Positions 48,481 to 61,225 of a stretch of DNA of 64,000 bases are shown piece by piece. Under the pieces are notes generated by a model that saw only the letters and a list, made by a program, of their open reading frames with translations, did no database searches and had not been told where the DNA came from. The first letter of the stretch is position 1. Each line of letters starts with the position of its first letter. Origin of the DNA: Oreohelix idahoensis (Eukaryota; Mollusca; Gastropoda; Stylommatophora; Oreohelicidae); the NCBI GenBank assembly GCA_024509875.1, contig JAMPIV010019877.1, forward strand, positions 186,001-250,000, in the 5' to 3' direction. Both the position numbers and the translations under genes were made by a program.

Positions 48481-51400
48481 GCTTCCTAAAAGATGACCTG
48501 CTACAACTGTGACTCTATACTTCCTAGGGAACACATTCATGCTTTAGTGTTAGCTTCCTATAAGATGACCTGCTACAACTGTGACTCTATACTACCTAGG
48601 GAACACATTCATGCTTTAGTGTTAGCTTCCTATAAGATGACCTGCTACAACTGTGACTCTATACTACCTAGGGAACACATTCATGCTTTAGTGTTAGCTT
48701 CCTATAAGATGACCTGCTACAACTGTGAATCTATACTAACTAGGGAACACATTCTTGCTTTAGTGGTAGCTTCCTATAAGATGACCTGCTACAACTGTGA
48801 CTCAATACACCTAGGGAACAAATTCAGGCTTTAGTGTTAGCTTCCTATAAGATGACCTGCTACAACTGTGACTCTATACTATTTAGGGAACACATTCATG
48901 CTTTAGTGTTAGCTTCCTATAAGATGACCAGCTACAACTGTGATTCTATACTACCTAGAGAACACATTCATGCTTTAGGGTTAGCTTCCTATAAGATGAC
49001 CTGCTACAACTGTGACTCTATACTCCCTAGGGAACACATTCATGCTTTAGTGTTAGTCATGTAAGGTGACCTGCTACAACTGTGACTCAATACTACCTAG
49101 GGAACACATTCATGCTTTAGTGTTAGCTTCCTATAAGATGACCTGCTACAACTGTGACTCTATACTCCCTAGGGAACACATTCATGCTTTAGTGTTAGTC
49201 ATGTAAGGTGACCTGCTACAACTGTGACTCAATACTACCTAGGGAACACATTCATGCTTTAGTGTTAGCTTCCTATAAGATGACCTGCTACAACTGTGAC
49301 TCTATACTACCTAGGGAACACATTCATGCTTTAGTGTTAGCTTCTTATAGGATGACCTTCTACAACTGTGACTCTATACTCCCTAGGGAACACATTCATG
49401 CTTTAGTGTTAGTCATGTAAGGTGACATGCTACAACTGTGACTCTATACTCCCTAGGGAACACATTCATGCTTTAGTGTTAGCTTCCTATAAGATGACCT
49501 GCTACAACTGTGACTCTATACTACCTAGGGAACACATGTATGCTTTAGTGTTAGCTTCTTATAAGATGACCTTCTACAACTGTGACTCTATACTCCCTAG
49601 GGAACACATTCATGCTTTAGTGTTAGCTTCATGTAAGATGACCTGCTACAACTGTGACTCTATACTACCGAGGGAACACATTCATGCTTTAGTGTTAGCT
49701 TCATGTAAGATGACCTGCTACAACTGTGACTCTATACTCCCTAGGGAACACATTCATGCTTTAGTGTTAGCTTCATGTAAGATGACCTGCTACAACTGTG
49801 ACTCTATACTCCCTAGGGAACACATTCATGCTTTAGTGTTAGCTTCATTTAAGGTGACATGCTACAACTGTGACTCTATACTACCTAGGGAACACACTCA
49901 TGCTTTAGTGTTAGCTTCATGTAAGGTGACATGCTACAACTGTGACTCTATACTACCTAGGGAACACATTCATGCTTTAGTCTTAGCTTCATGTAAGGTG
50001 ACATGCTACAACTGTGACTCTATACTACCTAGGGAACACATTCATGCTTTAGTGTTAGCTTCATGTAAGGTGACATGCTTTAACTGTGACTCTATACTCC
50101 CTAGGGAACACATTCATGCTTTAGTGTTAGCTTCCTATAAGATGACCTGCTACAACTGTGACTCTATACTCTCAAGGGAACAAATGCATGCTTCATTGTT
50201 AGCTTCATGTAAGGTGACCTGCTACAACTGTGACTCTATACTACCTAGGGAACACATTCATGCTTTAATGTTAGCTTCCTATAAGATGACCTGCTACAAC
50301 TGTGACTCTATACTCCCTAGGGAACACATTCATGCTTTAGTGTTAGTCATGTAAGGTGACATGCTACAACTGTGACTCTATACTCCCCAGGGAACACATT
50401 CATGCTTTAGTGTTAGCTTCCTATAAGATGACCTGCTACAACTGTGACTCTAAACTGCCTAGGGATCACATTCATGCTTTAGTGTTAGCTTCTTATAAGA
50501 TGACCTTCTACAACTGTGACTCCATACTCCCTAGGGAACACATTAATGCTTTAGTGTTAGCTTCATGTAAGGTGACCTGCTACAACTGTGACTCTATACT
50601 ACCGAGGGAACACATTCATGCTTTAGTGTTAGCTTCATGTAAGATGACCTGCTACAACTGTGACTCTATACTCCCTAGGGAACACATTCATGCTTTAGTG
50701 TTAGCTTCATGTAAGATGACCTGCTACAACTGTGACTCTATACTCCCTAGGGAACACATTCATGCTTTAGTGTTAGCTTCATTTAAGGTGACATGCTACA
50801 ACTGTGACTCTATACTACCTAGGGAACACATTCATGCTTTAGTGTTAGCTTCATGTAAGGTGACATGCTACAACTGTGACTCTATACTACCTAGGGAACA
50901 CATTCATGCTTTAGTCTTAGCTTCATGTAAGGTGACATGCTACAACTGTCACTCTATACTACCTAGGGAACACATTCATGCTTTAGTGTTAGCTTCATGT
51001 AAGGTGACATGCTTTTACTGTGACTCTATACTCCCTAGGGAACACATTCATGCTTTAGTGTTAGCTTCCTATAAGATGACCTGCTACAACTGTGACTCTA
51101 TACTCTCTAGGGAACAAATGCATGCTTTATTGTTAGCTTCATGTAAGGTGACCTGCTACAACTGTGACTCTATACTACCTAGGGAACACATTCATGCTTT
51201 AATGTTAGCTTTCTATAAGATGACCTGCTACAACTGTGACTCTATACTCCCTAGGGAACACATTCATGCTTTAGTGTTAGTCATGTAAGGTGACATGCTA
51301 CAACTGTGACTCTATACTCCCTAGGGAACACATTCATGCTTTAGTGTTAGCTTCCTATAAGATGACCTGCTACAACTGTGACTCTATACTGCCTAGCGAT

Positions 51401-54400
51401 CACATTCATGCTTTAGTGTTAGCTTCTTATAAGATGACCTTCTACAACTGTGACTCCATACTCCCTAGGGAACACATTCATGCTTTAGTGTTAGCTTCAT
51501 GTAAGATGACCTGCTACAACTGTGACTCTATACTACCGAGGGAACACATTCATGCTTTAGTGTTAGCTTCATGTAAGATGACCTGCTACAACTGTGACTC
51601 TATACTCCCTAGGGAACACATTCATGCTTTAGTGTTAGCTTCATGTAAGATGACCTGCTACAACTGTGACTCTATACTCCCTAGGGAACACATTCATGCT
51701 TTAGTGTTAGCTTCATTTAAGGTGACATGCTACAACTGTGACTCTATACTACCTAGGGAACACATTCATGCTTTAGTGTTAGCTTCATGTAAGGTGACAT
51801 GCTACAACTGTGACTCTATACTCCCTAGGGAACACATTCGTGCTTTAGTGTTAGATTCATGTAAGGTGACATGCTACAACTGTGACTCTATACTACCTAG
51901 GGAACACATTCATGCTTTAGTGTTAGCTTCATGTAAGGTGACATGCTACAACTGTGACTCTATACTACCTAGGGAACACATTCATGCTTTAATGTTACCT
52001 TCATGTAAGATGACCTGCTACAACTGTGACTCTATACTCCCTAGGGAACACATTCATGCTTTAGTGTTAGCTTCATTTAAGGTGACATGCTACAACTGTG
52101 ACTCTATACTACCTAAAGAACACATTCATGCTTTAGTGTTAGCTTCATGTAAGGTGATCTGCTACAACTGTGACTCTATACTACCTAGGGAACACATTCA
52201 TGCTTTAGTGTTAGCTTCATGTAAGGTGACATGCTACAACTGTGACTCTATACTACCTAGGGAACACATTCATGCTTTAGTGTTAGCTTCATGTAAGGTG
52301 ACATGCTGCAACTGTGACTCTATACTACCTAGGGAACACATTCATGCTTTAGTGTTAGCTTCATGTAAGGTGACCTGCTACAACTGTGACTCTATACTCC
52401 CTAGGGGACACATTCATGCTTTAGTGTTTGCTTCATGTAAGGTGACATGCTACAACTGTGACTCTATACTACCTAGGGAACACATTCATGCTTTAGTGTT
52501 AGCTTCCTATAAGATGACCAGCTACAACTGTGATTCTATACTACCTAGAGAACACATTCATGCTTTAGGGTTAGCTTCCTATAAGATGACCTGCTACAAC
52601 TGTGACTCTATACTCCCTAGGGAACACATTCATGCTTTAGTGTTAGTCATGTAAGGTGACCTGCTACAACTGTGACTCAATACTACCTAGGGAACACATT
52701 CATGCTTTAGTGTTAGCTTCCTATAAGATGACCTGCTACAACTGTGACTCTATACTCCCTAGGGAACACATTCATGCTTTAGTGTTAGTCATGTAAGGTG
52801 ACCTGCTACAACTGTGACTCAATACTACCTAGGGAACACATTCATGCTTTAGTGTTAGCTTCCTATAAGATGACCTGCTACAACTGTGACTCTATACTAC
52901 CTAGGGAACACATTCATGCTTTAGTGTTAGCTTCTTATAGGATGACCTTCTACAACTGTGACTCTATACTCCCTAGGGAACACATTCATGCTTTAGTGTT
53001 AGTCATGTAAGGTGACATGCTACAACTGTGACTCTATACTCCCTAGGGAACACATTCATGCTTTAGTGTTAGCTTCCTATAAGATGACCTGCTACAACTG
53101 TGACTCTATACTACCTAGGGAACACATGTATGCTTTAGTGTTAGCTTCTTATAAGATGACCTTCTACAACTGTGACTCTATACTCCCTAGGGAACACATT
53201 CATGCTTTAGTGTTAGCTTCATGTAAGATGACCTGCTACAACTGTGACTCTATACTACCGAGGGAACACATTCATGCTTTAGTGTTAGCTTCATGTAAGA
53301 TGACCTGCTACAACTGTGACTCTATACTCCCAAGGGAACACATTCATGCTTTAGTGTTAGCTTCATGTAAGATGACCTGCTACAACTGTGACTCTATACT
53401 CCCTAGGGAACACATTCATGCTTTAGTGTTAGCTTCATTTAAGGTGACATGCTACAACTGTGACTCTATACTACCTAGGGAACACACTCATGCTTTAGTG
53501 TTAGCTTCATGTAAGGTGACATGCTACAACTGTGACTCTATACTACCTAGGGAACACATTCATGCTTTAGTCTTAGCTTCATGTAAGGTGACATGCTACA
53601 ACTGTGACTCTATACTACCTAGGGAACACATTCATGCTTTAGTGTTAGCTTCATGTAAGGTGACATGCTTTAACTGTGACTCTATACTCCCTAGGGAACA
53701 CATTCATGCTTTAGTGTTAGCTTCCTATAAGATGACCTGCTACAACTGTGACTCTATACTCTCTAGGGAACAAATGCATGCTTCATTGTTAGCTTCATGT
53801 AAGGTGACCTGCTACAACTGTGACTCTATACTCCCTAGGGAACACATTCATGCTTTAGTGTTAGTCATGTAAGGTGACATGCTACAACTGTGACTCTATA
53901 CTCCCTAGGGAACACATTCATGCTTTAGTGTTAGCTTCCTATAAGATGACCTGCTACAACTGTGACTCTAAACTGCCTAGGGATCACATTCATGCTTTAG
54001 TGTTAGCTTCTTATAAGATGACCTTCTACAACTGTGACTCCATACTCCCTAGGGAACACATTAATGCTTTAGTGTTAGCTTCATGTAAGGTGACCTGCTA
54101 CAACTGTGACTCTATACTACCGAGGGAACACATTCATGCTTTAGTGTTAGCTTCATGTAAGATGACCTGCTACAACTGTGACTCTATACTCCCTAGGGAA
54201 CACATTCATGCTTTAGTGTTAGCTTCATGTAAGATGACCTGCTACAACTGTGACTCTATACTCCCTAGGGAACACATTCATGCTTTAGTGTTAGCTTCAT
54301 TTAAGGTGACATGCTACAACTGTGACTCTATACTACCTAGGGAACACATTCATGCTTTAGTGTTAGCTTCATGTAAGGTGACATGCTACAACTGTGACTC

Positions 54401-57400
54401 TATACTACCTAGGGAACACATTCATGCTTTAGTCTTAGCTTCATGTAAGGTGACATGCTACAACTGTGACTCTATACTACCTAGGGAACACATTCATGCT
54501 TTAGTGTTAGCTTCATGTAAGGTGACATGCTTTAACTGTGACTCTATACTCCCTAGGGAACACATTCATGCTTTAGTGTTAGCTTCCTATAAGATGACCT
54601 GCTACAACTGTGACTCTATACTCTCTAGGGAACAAATGCATGCTTTATTGTTAGCTTCATGTAAGGTGACCTGCTACAACTGTGACTCTATACTACCTAG
54701 GGAACACATTCATGCGTTAATGTTAGCTTCCTATAAGATGACCTGCTACAACTGTGACTCTATACTCCCTAGGGAACACATTCATGCTTTAGTGTTAGTC
54801 ATGTAAGGTGACATGCTACAACTGTGACTCTATACTCCCTAGGGAACACATTCATGCTTTAGTGTTAGCTTCCTATAAGATGACCTGCTACAACTGTGAC
54901 TCTATACTGCCTAGGGATCACATTCATGCTTTAGTGTAAGCTTCTTATAAGATGACCTTCTACAACTGTGACTCCATACTCCCTAGGGAACACATTCATG
55001 CTTTAGTGTTAGCTTCATGTAAGGTGACCTGCTACAACTGTGACTCTATACTACCGAGGGAACACATTCATGCTTTAGTGTTAGCTTCATGTAAGATGAC
55101 CTGCTACAACTGTGACTCTATACTCCCTAGGGAACACATTCATGCTTTAGTGTTAGCTTCATGTAAGATGACCTGCTACAACTGTGACTCTATACTCCCT
55201 AGGGAACACATTCATGCTTTAGTGTTAGCTTCATTTAAGGTGACATGCTACAACTGTGACTCTATACTACCTAGGGAACACATTCATGCTTTAGTGTTAG
55301 CTTCATGTAAGGTGACATGCTACAACTGTGACTCTATACTACCTAGGGAACACATTCATGCTTTAGTCTTAGCTTCATGTAAGGTGACATGCTACAACTG
55401 GGACTCTATACTACCTAGGGAACACATTCATGCTTTAGTGTTAGCTTCATGTAAGGTGACATACTTCAACTGTGACTCTATACTCCCTAGAGAACACATT
55501 CATGCTTTAGTGTTAGCTTCCTATAAGATGACCTGCTACAACTGTGACTCTATACTCCCTAGGGAACACATTCATGCTTTAGTGTTAGTCATGTAAGGTG
55601 ACCTGCTACAACTGTGACTCAATACTACCTAGGGAACACATTCATGCTTTAGTGTTAGCTTCCTATAAGATGACCTGCTACAACTGTGACTCTATACTCC
55701 CTAGGGAACACATTCATGCTTTAGTGTTAGTCATGTAAGGTGACCTGCTACAACTGTGACTCAATACTACCTAGGGAACACATTCATGCTTTAGTGTTAG
55801 CTTCCTATAAGATGACCTGCTACAACTGTGACTCTATACTACCTAGGGAACACATTCATGCTTTAGTGTTAGCTTCTTATAGGATGACCTTCTACAACTG
55901 TGACTCTATACTCCCTAGGGAACACATTCATGCTTTAGTGTTAGTCATGTAAGGTGACATGCTACAACTGTGACTCTATACTCCCTAGGGAACACATTCA
56001 TGCTTTAGTGTTAGCTTCCTATAAGATGACCTGCTACAACTGTGACTCTAAACTCCCTAGGGATCACATTCATGCTTTAGTGTTAGCTTCTTATAAGATG
56101 ACCTTCTACAACTGTGACTCCATACTCCCTAGGGAACACATTAATGCTTTAGTGTTAGCTTCATGTAAGGTGACCTGCTACAACTGTGACTCTATACTAC
56201 CGAGGGAACACATTCATGCTTTAGTGTTAGCTTCATGTAAGATGACCTGCTACAACTGTGACTCTATACTCCCTAGGGAACACATTCATGCTTTAGTGTT
56301 AGCTTCATGTAAGATGACCTGCTACAACTGTGACTCTATACTCCCTAGGGAACACATTCATGCTTTAGTGTTAGCTTCATTTAAGGTGACATGCTACAAC
56401 TGTGACTCTATACTACCTAGGGAACACATTCATGCTTTAGTGTTAGCTTCATGTAAGGTGACATGCTACAACTGTGACTCTATACTACCTAGGGAACACA
56501 TTCATGCTTTAGTCTTAGCTTCATGTAAGGTGACATGCTACAACTGTGACTCTATACTACCTAGGGAACACATTCATGCTTTAGTGTTAGCTTCATGTAA
56601 GGTGACATGCTTTAACTGTGACTCTATACTCCCTAGGGAACACATTCATGCTTTAGTGTTAGCTTCCTATAAGATGACCTGCTACAACTTTGACTCTATA
56701 CTCTCTAGGGAACAAATGCATGCTTTATTGTTAGCTTCATGTAAGGTGACCTGCTACAACTGTGACTCTATACTACCTAGGGAACACATTCATGCTTTAA
56801 TGTTAGCTTCCTATAAGATGACCTGCTACAACTGTGACTCTATACTCCCTAGGGAACACATTCATGCTTTAGTGTTAGTCATGTAAGGTGACATGCTACA
56901 ACTGTGACTCTATACTCCCTAGGGAACACATTCATGCTTTAGTGTTAGCTTCCTATAAGATGACCTGCTACAACTGTGACTCTATACTGCCTAGGGATCA
57001 CATTCATGCTTTAGTGTAAGCTTCTTATAAGATGACCTTCTACAACTGTGACTCCATACTCCCTAGGGAACACATTCATGCTTTAGTGTTAGCTTCATGT
57101 AAGGTGACCTGCTACAACTGTGACTCTATACTACCGAGGGAACACATTCATGCTTTAGTGTTAGCTTCATGTAAGATGACCTGCTACAACTGTGACTCTA
57201 TACTCCCTAGGGAACACATTCATGCTTTAGTGTTAGCTTCATGTAAGATGACCTGCTACAACTGTGACTCTATACTCCCTAGGGAACACATTCATGCTTT
57301 AGTGTTAGCTTCATTTAAGGTGACATGCTACAACTGTGACTCTATACTACCTAGGGAACACATTCATGCTTTAGTGTTAGCTTCATGTAAGGTGACATGC

Positions 57401-58504
57401 TACAACTGTGACTCTATACTACCTAGGGAACACATTCATGCTTTAGTCTTAGCTTCTTGTAAGGTGACATGCTACAACTGGGACTCTATACTACCTAGGG
57501 AACACATTCATGCTTTAGTGTTAGCTTCATGTAAGGTGACATACTTCAACTGTGACTCTATACTCCCTAGAGAACACATTCATGCTTTAGTGTTAGCTTC
57601 CTATAAGATGACCTGCTACAACTGTGACTCTATACTCTCTAGGGAACAAATGCATGCTTTATTGTTAGCTTCATGTAAGGTGACCTGCTACAACTGTGAC
57701 TCTATACTACCTAGGGAACACATTCATGCTTTAATGTTAGCTTTCTATAAGATGACCTGCTACAACTGTGACTCTATACTCCCTAGGGAACACATTCATG
57801 CTTTAGTGTTAGTCATGTAAGGTGACATGCTACAACTGTGACTCTATACTCCCTAGGGAACACATTCATGCTTTAGTGTTAGCTTCCTATAAGATGACCT
57901 GCTACAACTGTGACTCTATACTGCCTAGGGATCACATTCATGCTTTAGTGTTAGCTTCTTATAAGATGACCTTCTACAACTGTGACTCCATACTCCCTAG
58001 GGAACACATTCATGCTTTAGTGTTAGCTTCATGTAAGATGACCTGCTACAACTGTGACTCTATACTACCGAGGGAACACATTCATGCTTTAGTGTTAGCT
58101 TCATGTAAGATGACCTGCTACAACTGTGACTCTATACTCCCTAGGGAACACATTCATGCTTTAGTGTTAGCTTCATGTAAGATGACCTGCTACAACTGTG
58201 ACTCTATACTCCCTAGGGAACACATTCATGCTTTAGTGTTAGCTTCATTTAAGGTGACATGCTACAACTGTGACTCTATACTACCTAGGGAACACATTCA
58301 TGCTTTAGTGTTAGCTTCATGTAAGGTGACATGCTACAACTGTGACTCTATACTACCTAGGGAACACATTCGTGCTTTAGTGTTAGATTCATGTAAGGTG
58401 ACATGCTACAACTGTGACTCTATACTACCTAGGGAACACATTCATGCTTTAGTGTTAGCTTCATGTAAGGTGACCTGCTACAACTGTGACTCTATACTCC
58501 CTAC
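48481..58504 (+). repeat. Nested higher-order repeats of 13, 29 and about 50 monomers
   Basis: Offsets are 934 bp (50356 to 51290; 13 monomers), 3590 bp (49422 to 53012; 50 monomers) and 2080 bp (53874 to 55954, 54952 to 57032; 29 monomers). Each offset falls short of a multiple of 72 by 2 bp for every 70-bp monomer in the interval (1, 5 and 4 respectively), so the arithmetic closes exactly. The 70-bp monomer carries TTAGTCATGTAAG and ends the open frame with Val-Met-stop. The array ends at CTCCCTAC just before the LTR. Confidence 0.93.
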
Positions 58505-58926
58505 TGTCTATTGCATGTAAATATTTTAATATATATTTGTAATTATATTATGCATTCAAATTGATTATCATTGACTAGAGTCCTGACCAAAACAATATTT
58601 AGGCTCAGGACCAATAAAGTTTAACAGAAAATTTTTCATTATAAAATTTAACAGCTGGAGTTAGTTGAGTTTATCTTAGGATTTAATATTTGTTTGTATA
58701 TGTTTTGTATTGAGATTATTCCACAACACTTTTACAATACCCTAAACACTTAACGAAGCTATTATTCACATTGATCAAGAATAATCTGATTGAGATCGAA
58801 ATGTGGTAGCAAGTAAGGTCTTCTGTATACACACCAAACTTATTATCTTCAGAAACCTTCACAGCTGATCTCATTCAGTACACTAGGTCCTCTATCCCCA
58901 TATTTATACCTCATCCACTCACCACA
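58505..58926 (+). repeat. LTR, plus orientation
   Basis: 422 bp beginning TGTCTATTGCATGTAAATAT and ending CCACTCACCACA. It is nearly identical, in reverse complement, to 61504-61928. TG...CA ends fit an LTR. Its left edge coincides exactly with the end of the 72-bp array. Confidence 0.88.
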
Positions 58927-59576
58927 ATAATACAAACGCTGACTCTGGTTTCCACAATTTAATGCATCAACATATATACAATCATTTGTAGAAAATGTTC
59001 ATATCACGAAATGTTATTCTTCACAAATTTCTCTAGCTTCCACTCGTTTGCTCAATGCTTCTCTGCATCTCATAATATCGGTTTAACTCTAGGAACTTCA
59101 TCTCTGGTCATTATCGACTTTAACTCTGATCTCTTTAATCTGCGTAGCATCATACTTTAGTTCTATCAGTTGCCGCAGAAATGTAATCTTCTATAAAATG
59201 TTAGTCTTGCCTTGGTAATTTACTAGCCTAACCGCTAGGGTGTCGATATTTCCCAAGTTATTTCTACTTCTCACTTAAAACTTCATCTGTTTACATTGTC
59301 ACGTGAGATCACTATCGGACGCTCGTCACACGCCGTTGAAATCTCATTTTACTGAATTCTAACAAGTCTACGTACCTTGAAATCTCGAAAATGTCCAAGA
59401 AATTTGTTACACAATCTTCCTACAAAGAAAAAAGTCCCTTCGTTCTTCATATAATAAATATTGATTTAAATATCTGGCGACTGGAGTTGCAGGATCTTCA
59501 AGCTGGGCGACAAACTCACTTCATGGTTCGCACTGTTCAGCAGCTACGTACGGACTCACTGAGAAAACCCGTGTTT
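58927..59576. other. Interior of the inverted-LTR element, no gene recognised
   Basis: No primer-binding site or protein motif was recognised after the left LTR. An open frame at 59391-59600 has no domain features. Confidence 0.45.
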
Positions 59577-60923
59577 TTACTCACTGGATGTACCACGTGA
59601 TTGAGATCTACTCGAATCTTCTACATTTCTGTGGTATTCGGTCAAGGAAGCTAATTCTAAAGGACATAACTCATGCATTACTCTTTCTAACTTTATCCTA
59701 AGGGATTTAACTCTTACCATTCGTCTACCACTATTTGTTACCTCGCTTTGATTGTAACTTCCCACACATTTAATTTTTAAAAAAAGGGAAACAAAACAAA
59801 TATTTGAAAACCGGTTGATAGCATCATAATTTAGTACAACATAGAAAGAATAACACACAGGAAGTGTATGACAATGTGACAATTTCTTAAAACAAGGCTT
59901 GAGGGTCTTATCCCCAGCCTGCTCCTTCCTCATCTCATCTGGAGTGGTATCTATCAGAATATCCTCCTCCTTTCTAGAGGTCGACCTGACCTGAAGGGTG
60001 GCCATATACACAGGTTTCCTTCTACAACGGTCAGTATCATGATTGTCCATCCGACAAACTTTACACCACTTCTTTCCTTGGTTAAAAGATTTTCTTTCAT
60101 CAAATTTCCTTTCATCGAATTGTGGGGTTTTATTTGTATTATCATAGCGTGGCCTATCAAACTGATGCTTACCTTTGTTCTGATCTCTATAATCAAACTT
60201 GTTAAAGTTTTGTGGTACCTTAGAATTGTCTACCTGCTTCTTCTTATTACCAACTACCTCTGCTTGGGCTGCCTGATACCTTTCAGCGACATTTAGTAAC
60301 TCACCCAGCCTCTCTGCACCTTGTTCCATGAGAAACTTTCTCAGGTCTGGAGCCATGGACTCTCTTAGCTGCTCTATAAGGATCATTTCCTTAAGATCTT
60401 GGGTTTTCCCCAGAGCAGTCCATTTCTCCAAGTATGTCTCTATCCGTGCAGAGAACTGGTGATATGTCTCACCTGACAGTAGTTTGGCATTCCTGAACTT
60501 TTTTCTATAAAATTCTCCATTCTTTTCATATCTTAACAAAAGAGCCTGCTTTAACATGTCATAATTGTCTTGGTCATCTCTGCTCATCTTGGCAAAAACT
60601 TCATAAGCTGTACCCCGAAGGCCCTGAGATAACTTTAGGCTCCATCTTTCTCTCTCCAACCCATAAGTAGTAGCCAAAAGCTCATACCTACTTAAATATT
60701 CTTCGATATCATCTTCTTTCTCAACAAAAGGATCTACATGAAAACCCATAGCTGAGGTTGAGGCTGCCTGACTGGCAGTAGCATCGGAGGTAAAAGGACT
60801 GGCACCATTTTCAGGAGCATGGCCTTGAATTTCTAACTCTCTTAGTCGTAATTCATGCTCCCTCTGCAATCTCCTATCTTCTGCCGCCAATCTTTTTTCT
60901 TCTCTTTCTGCTTCTGCAGCCAA
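59577..60923 (-). CDS. Ty3/gypsy-type gag with CCHC knuckle
   Basis: 448 codons. Residues 1-60 are charged coiled coil. A capsid-like domain follows (VDPFVEKEDDIEEYLSRYE; WSLKLSQGLRGTAYEVFAKM; YDMLKQALLLRYEKNGEFY; GETYHQFSARIETYLEKW), the SCAN-related type seen in gypsy gags. A canonical zinc knuckle CKVCRMDNHDTDRC (C-x2-C-x4-H-x4-C) lies near residue 290. It packages element RNA in virus-like particles. After the knuckle a short DILIDTTPDEMRKEQAGD segment looks like a later piece of pol brought in by an internal deletion, and the last 90 residues look unrelated. The N-terminal part is in another frame upstream. No protease, RT or integrase is present. Confidence 0.8.
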   Translation of the reverse strand: MAAEAEREEKRLAAEDRRLQREHELRLRELEIQGHAPENGASPFTSDATASQAASTSAMGFHVDPFVEKEDDIEEYLSRYELLATTYGLERERWSLKLSQGLRGTAYEVFAKMSRDDQDNYDMLKQALLLRYEKNGEFYRKKFRNAKLLSGETYHQFSARIETYLEKWTALGKTQDLKEMILIEQLRESMAPDLRKFLMEQGAERLGELLNVAERYQAAQAEVVGNKKKQVDNSKVPQNFNKFDYRDQNKGKHQFDRPRYDNTNKTPQFDERKFDERKSFNQGKKWCKVCRMDNHDTDRCRRKPVYMATLQVRSTSRKEEDILIDTTPDEMRKEQAGDKTLKPCFKKLSHCHTLPVCYSFYVVLNYDAINRFSNICFVSLFLKIKCVGSYNQSEVTNSGRRMVRVKSLRIKLERVMHELCPLELASLTEYHRNVEDSSRSQSRGTSSE

Positions 60924-60973
60924 TCTTTGTTTTCTTCTCTTTCTGCTTCTGCAGCCAACTGTAACTTTTTAGC

Positions 60974-61225
60974 CTAAGCCTCCATCTGTAACCTTTTAGC
61001 CTCAGCCTCCAATGCCCTAGCCTCTTTGTCAGCCTCAATCTGCAACCTCTTAATTTCCTTGTCAGCCTCTAACTTTCTTTCAGCTTCTTTCCCTAATCTT
61101 TTTTCTTCCCTGGCAATAAATTTATCACATTCTGAGGTCACATAGTCAATCAAGACGTGACCATCCATGTGCATCTCCCTGGCAGTCTGTACAGCGGCAG
61201 ATCTAAATTTGGCCAAATCAGCCAT
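60974..61225 (-). pseudogene. Frameshifted N-terminus of the gag gene
   Basis: 83 codons from ATG at 61225 (MADLAKFRSAAVQTAREMHM) followed by a long Glu/Lys/Ala coiled coil. The frame is lost before 60923, where an approximately 35-bp segment (TTCTTCTCTTTCTGCTTCTG) is tandemly duplicated at about 60890-60958. That slippage and a stop at 60974 split gag in two. Confidence 0.75.

Larger units (their letters stand above)
34611..58504 (+). repeat. Giant 72-bp satellite array, about 330 monomers, frame-preserving
   Basis: Head-to-tail monomers of 72 bp run without spacers for 23.9 kb. Each contains ACACATTCATGCTTTAGTGT, CTGCTACAACTGTGACTCTA and CCTAGGGAA. One plus-strand frame is open across most monomers and reads CYNCDSILPREHIHALV plus a variable SCK/SYK-(M/V)-T segment, 24 residues per unit. 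The other plus frames contain TAG and TAA in each monomer, and no long minus-strand frames appear. Variation is concentrated at a few sites (TCA/TCC/TCT, TGT/TAT, ATG/GTG, ACC/ACA, CTC/CTA, AGG/AGA, GAA/GGA). Rare stops occur (TCC-TAA, AGC-TAA, GCT-TAG), as do single short monomers of 70 or 71 bp. No CRISPR-like spacers are present. Function is unknown; it may be pure satellite or an expanded coding repeat. Confidence 0.97.

Noticed and set aside
34611..58504. CRISPR array
   Set aside because: The repeats are contiguous 72-bp units without unique spacers, in eukaryotic DNA with no cas genes.
34611..58504. More than 20 separate protein-coding genes along the array
   Set aside because: All are stretches of the same open monomer frame between stop or short monomers; none has a unique start, end or domain. 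One is listed at low confidence as a candidate.
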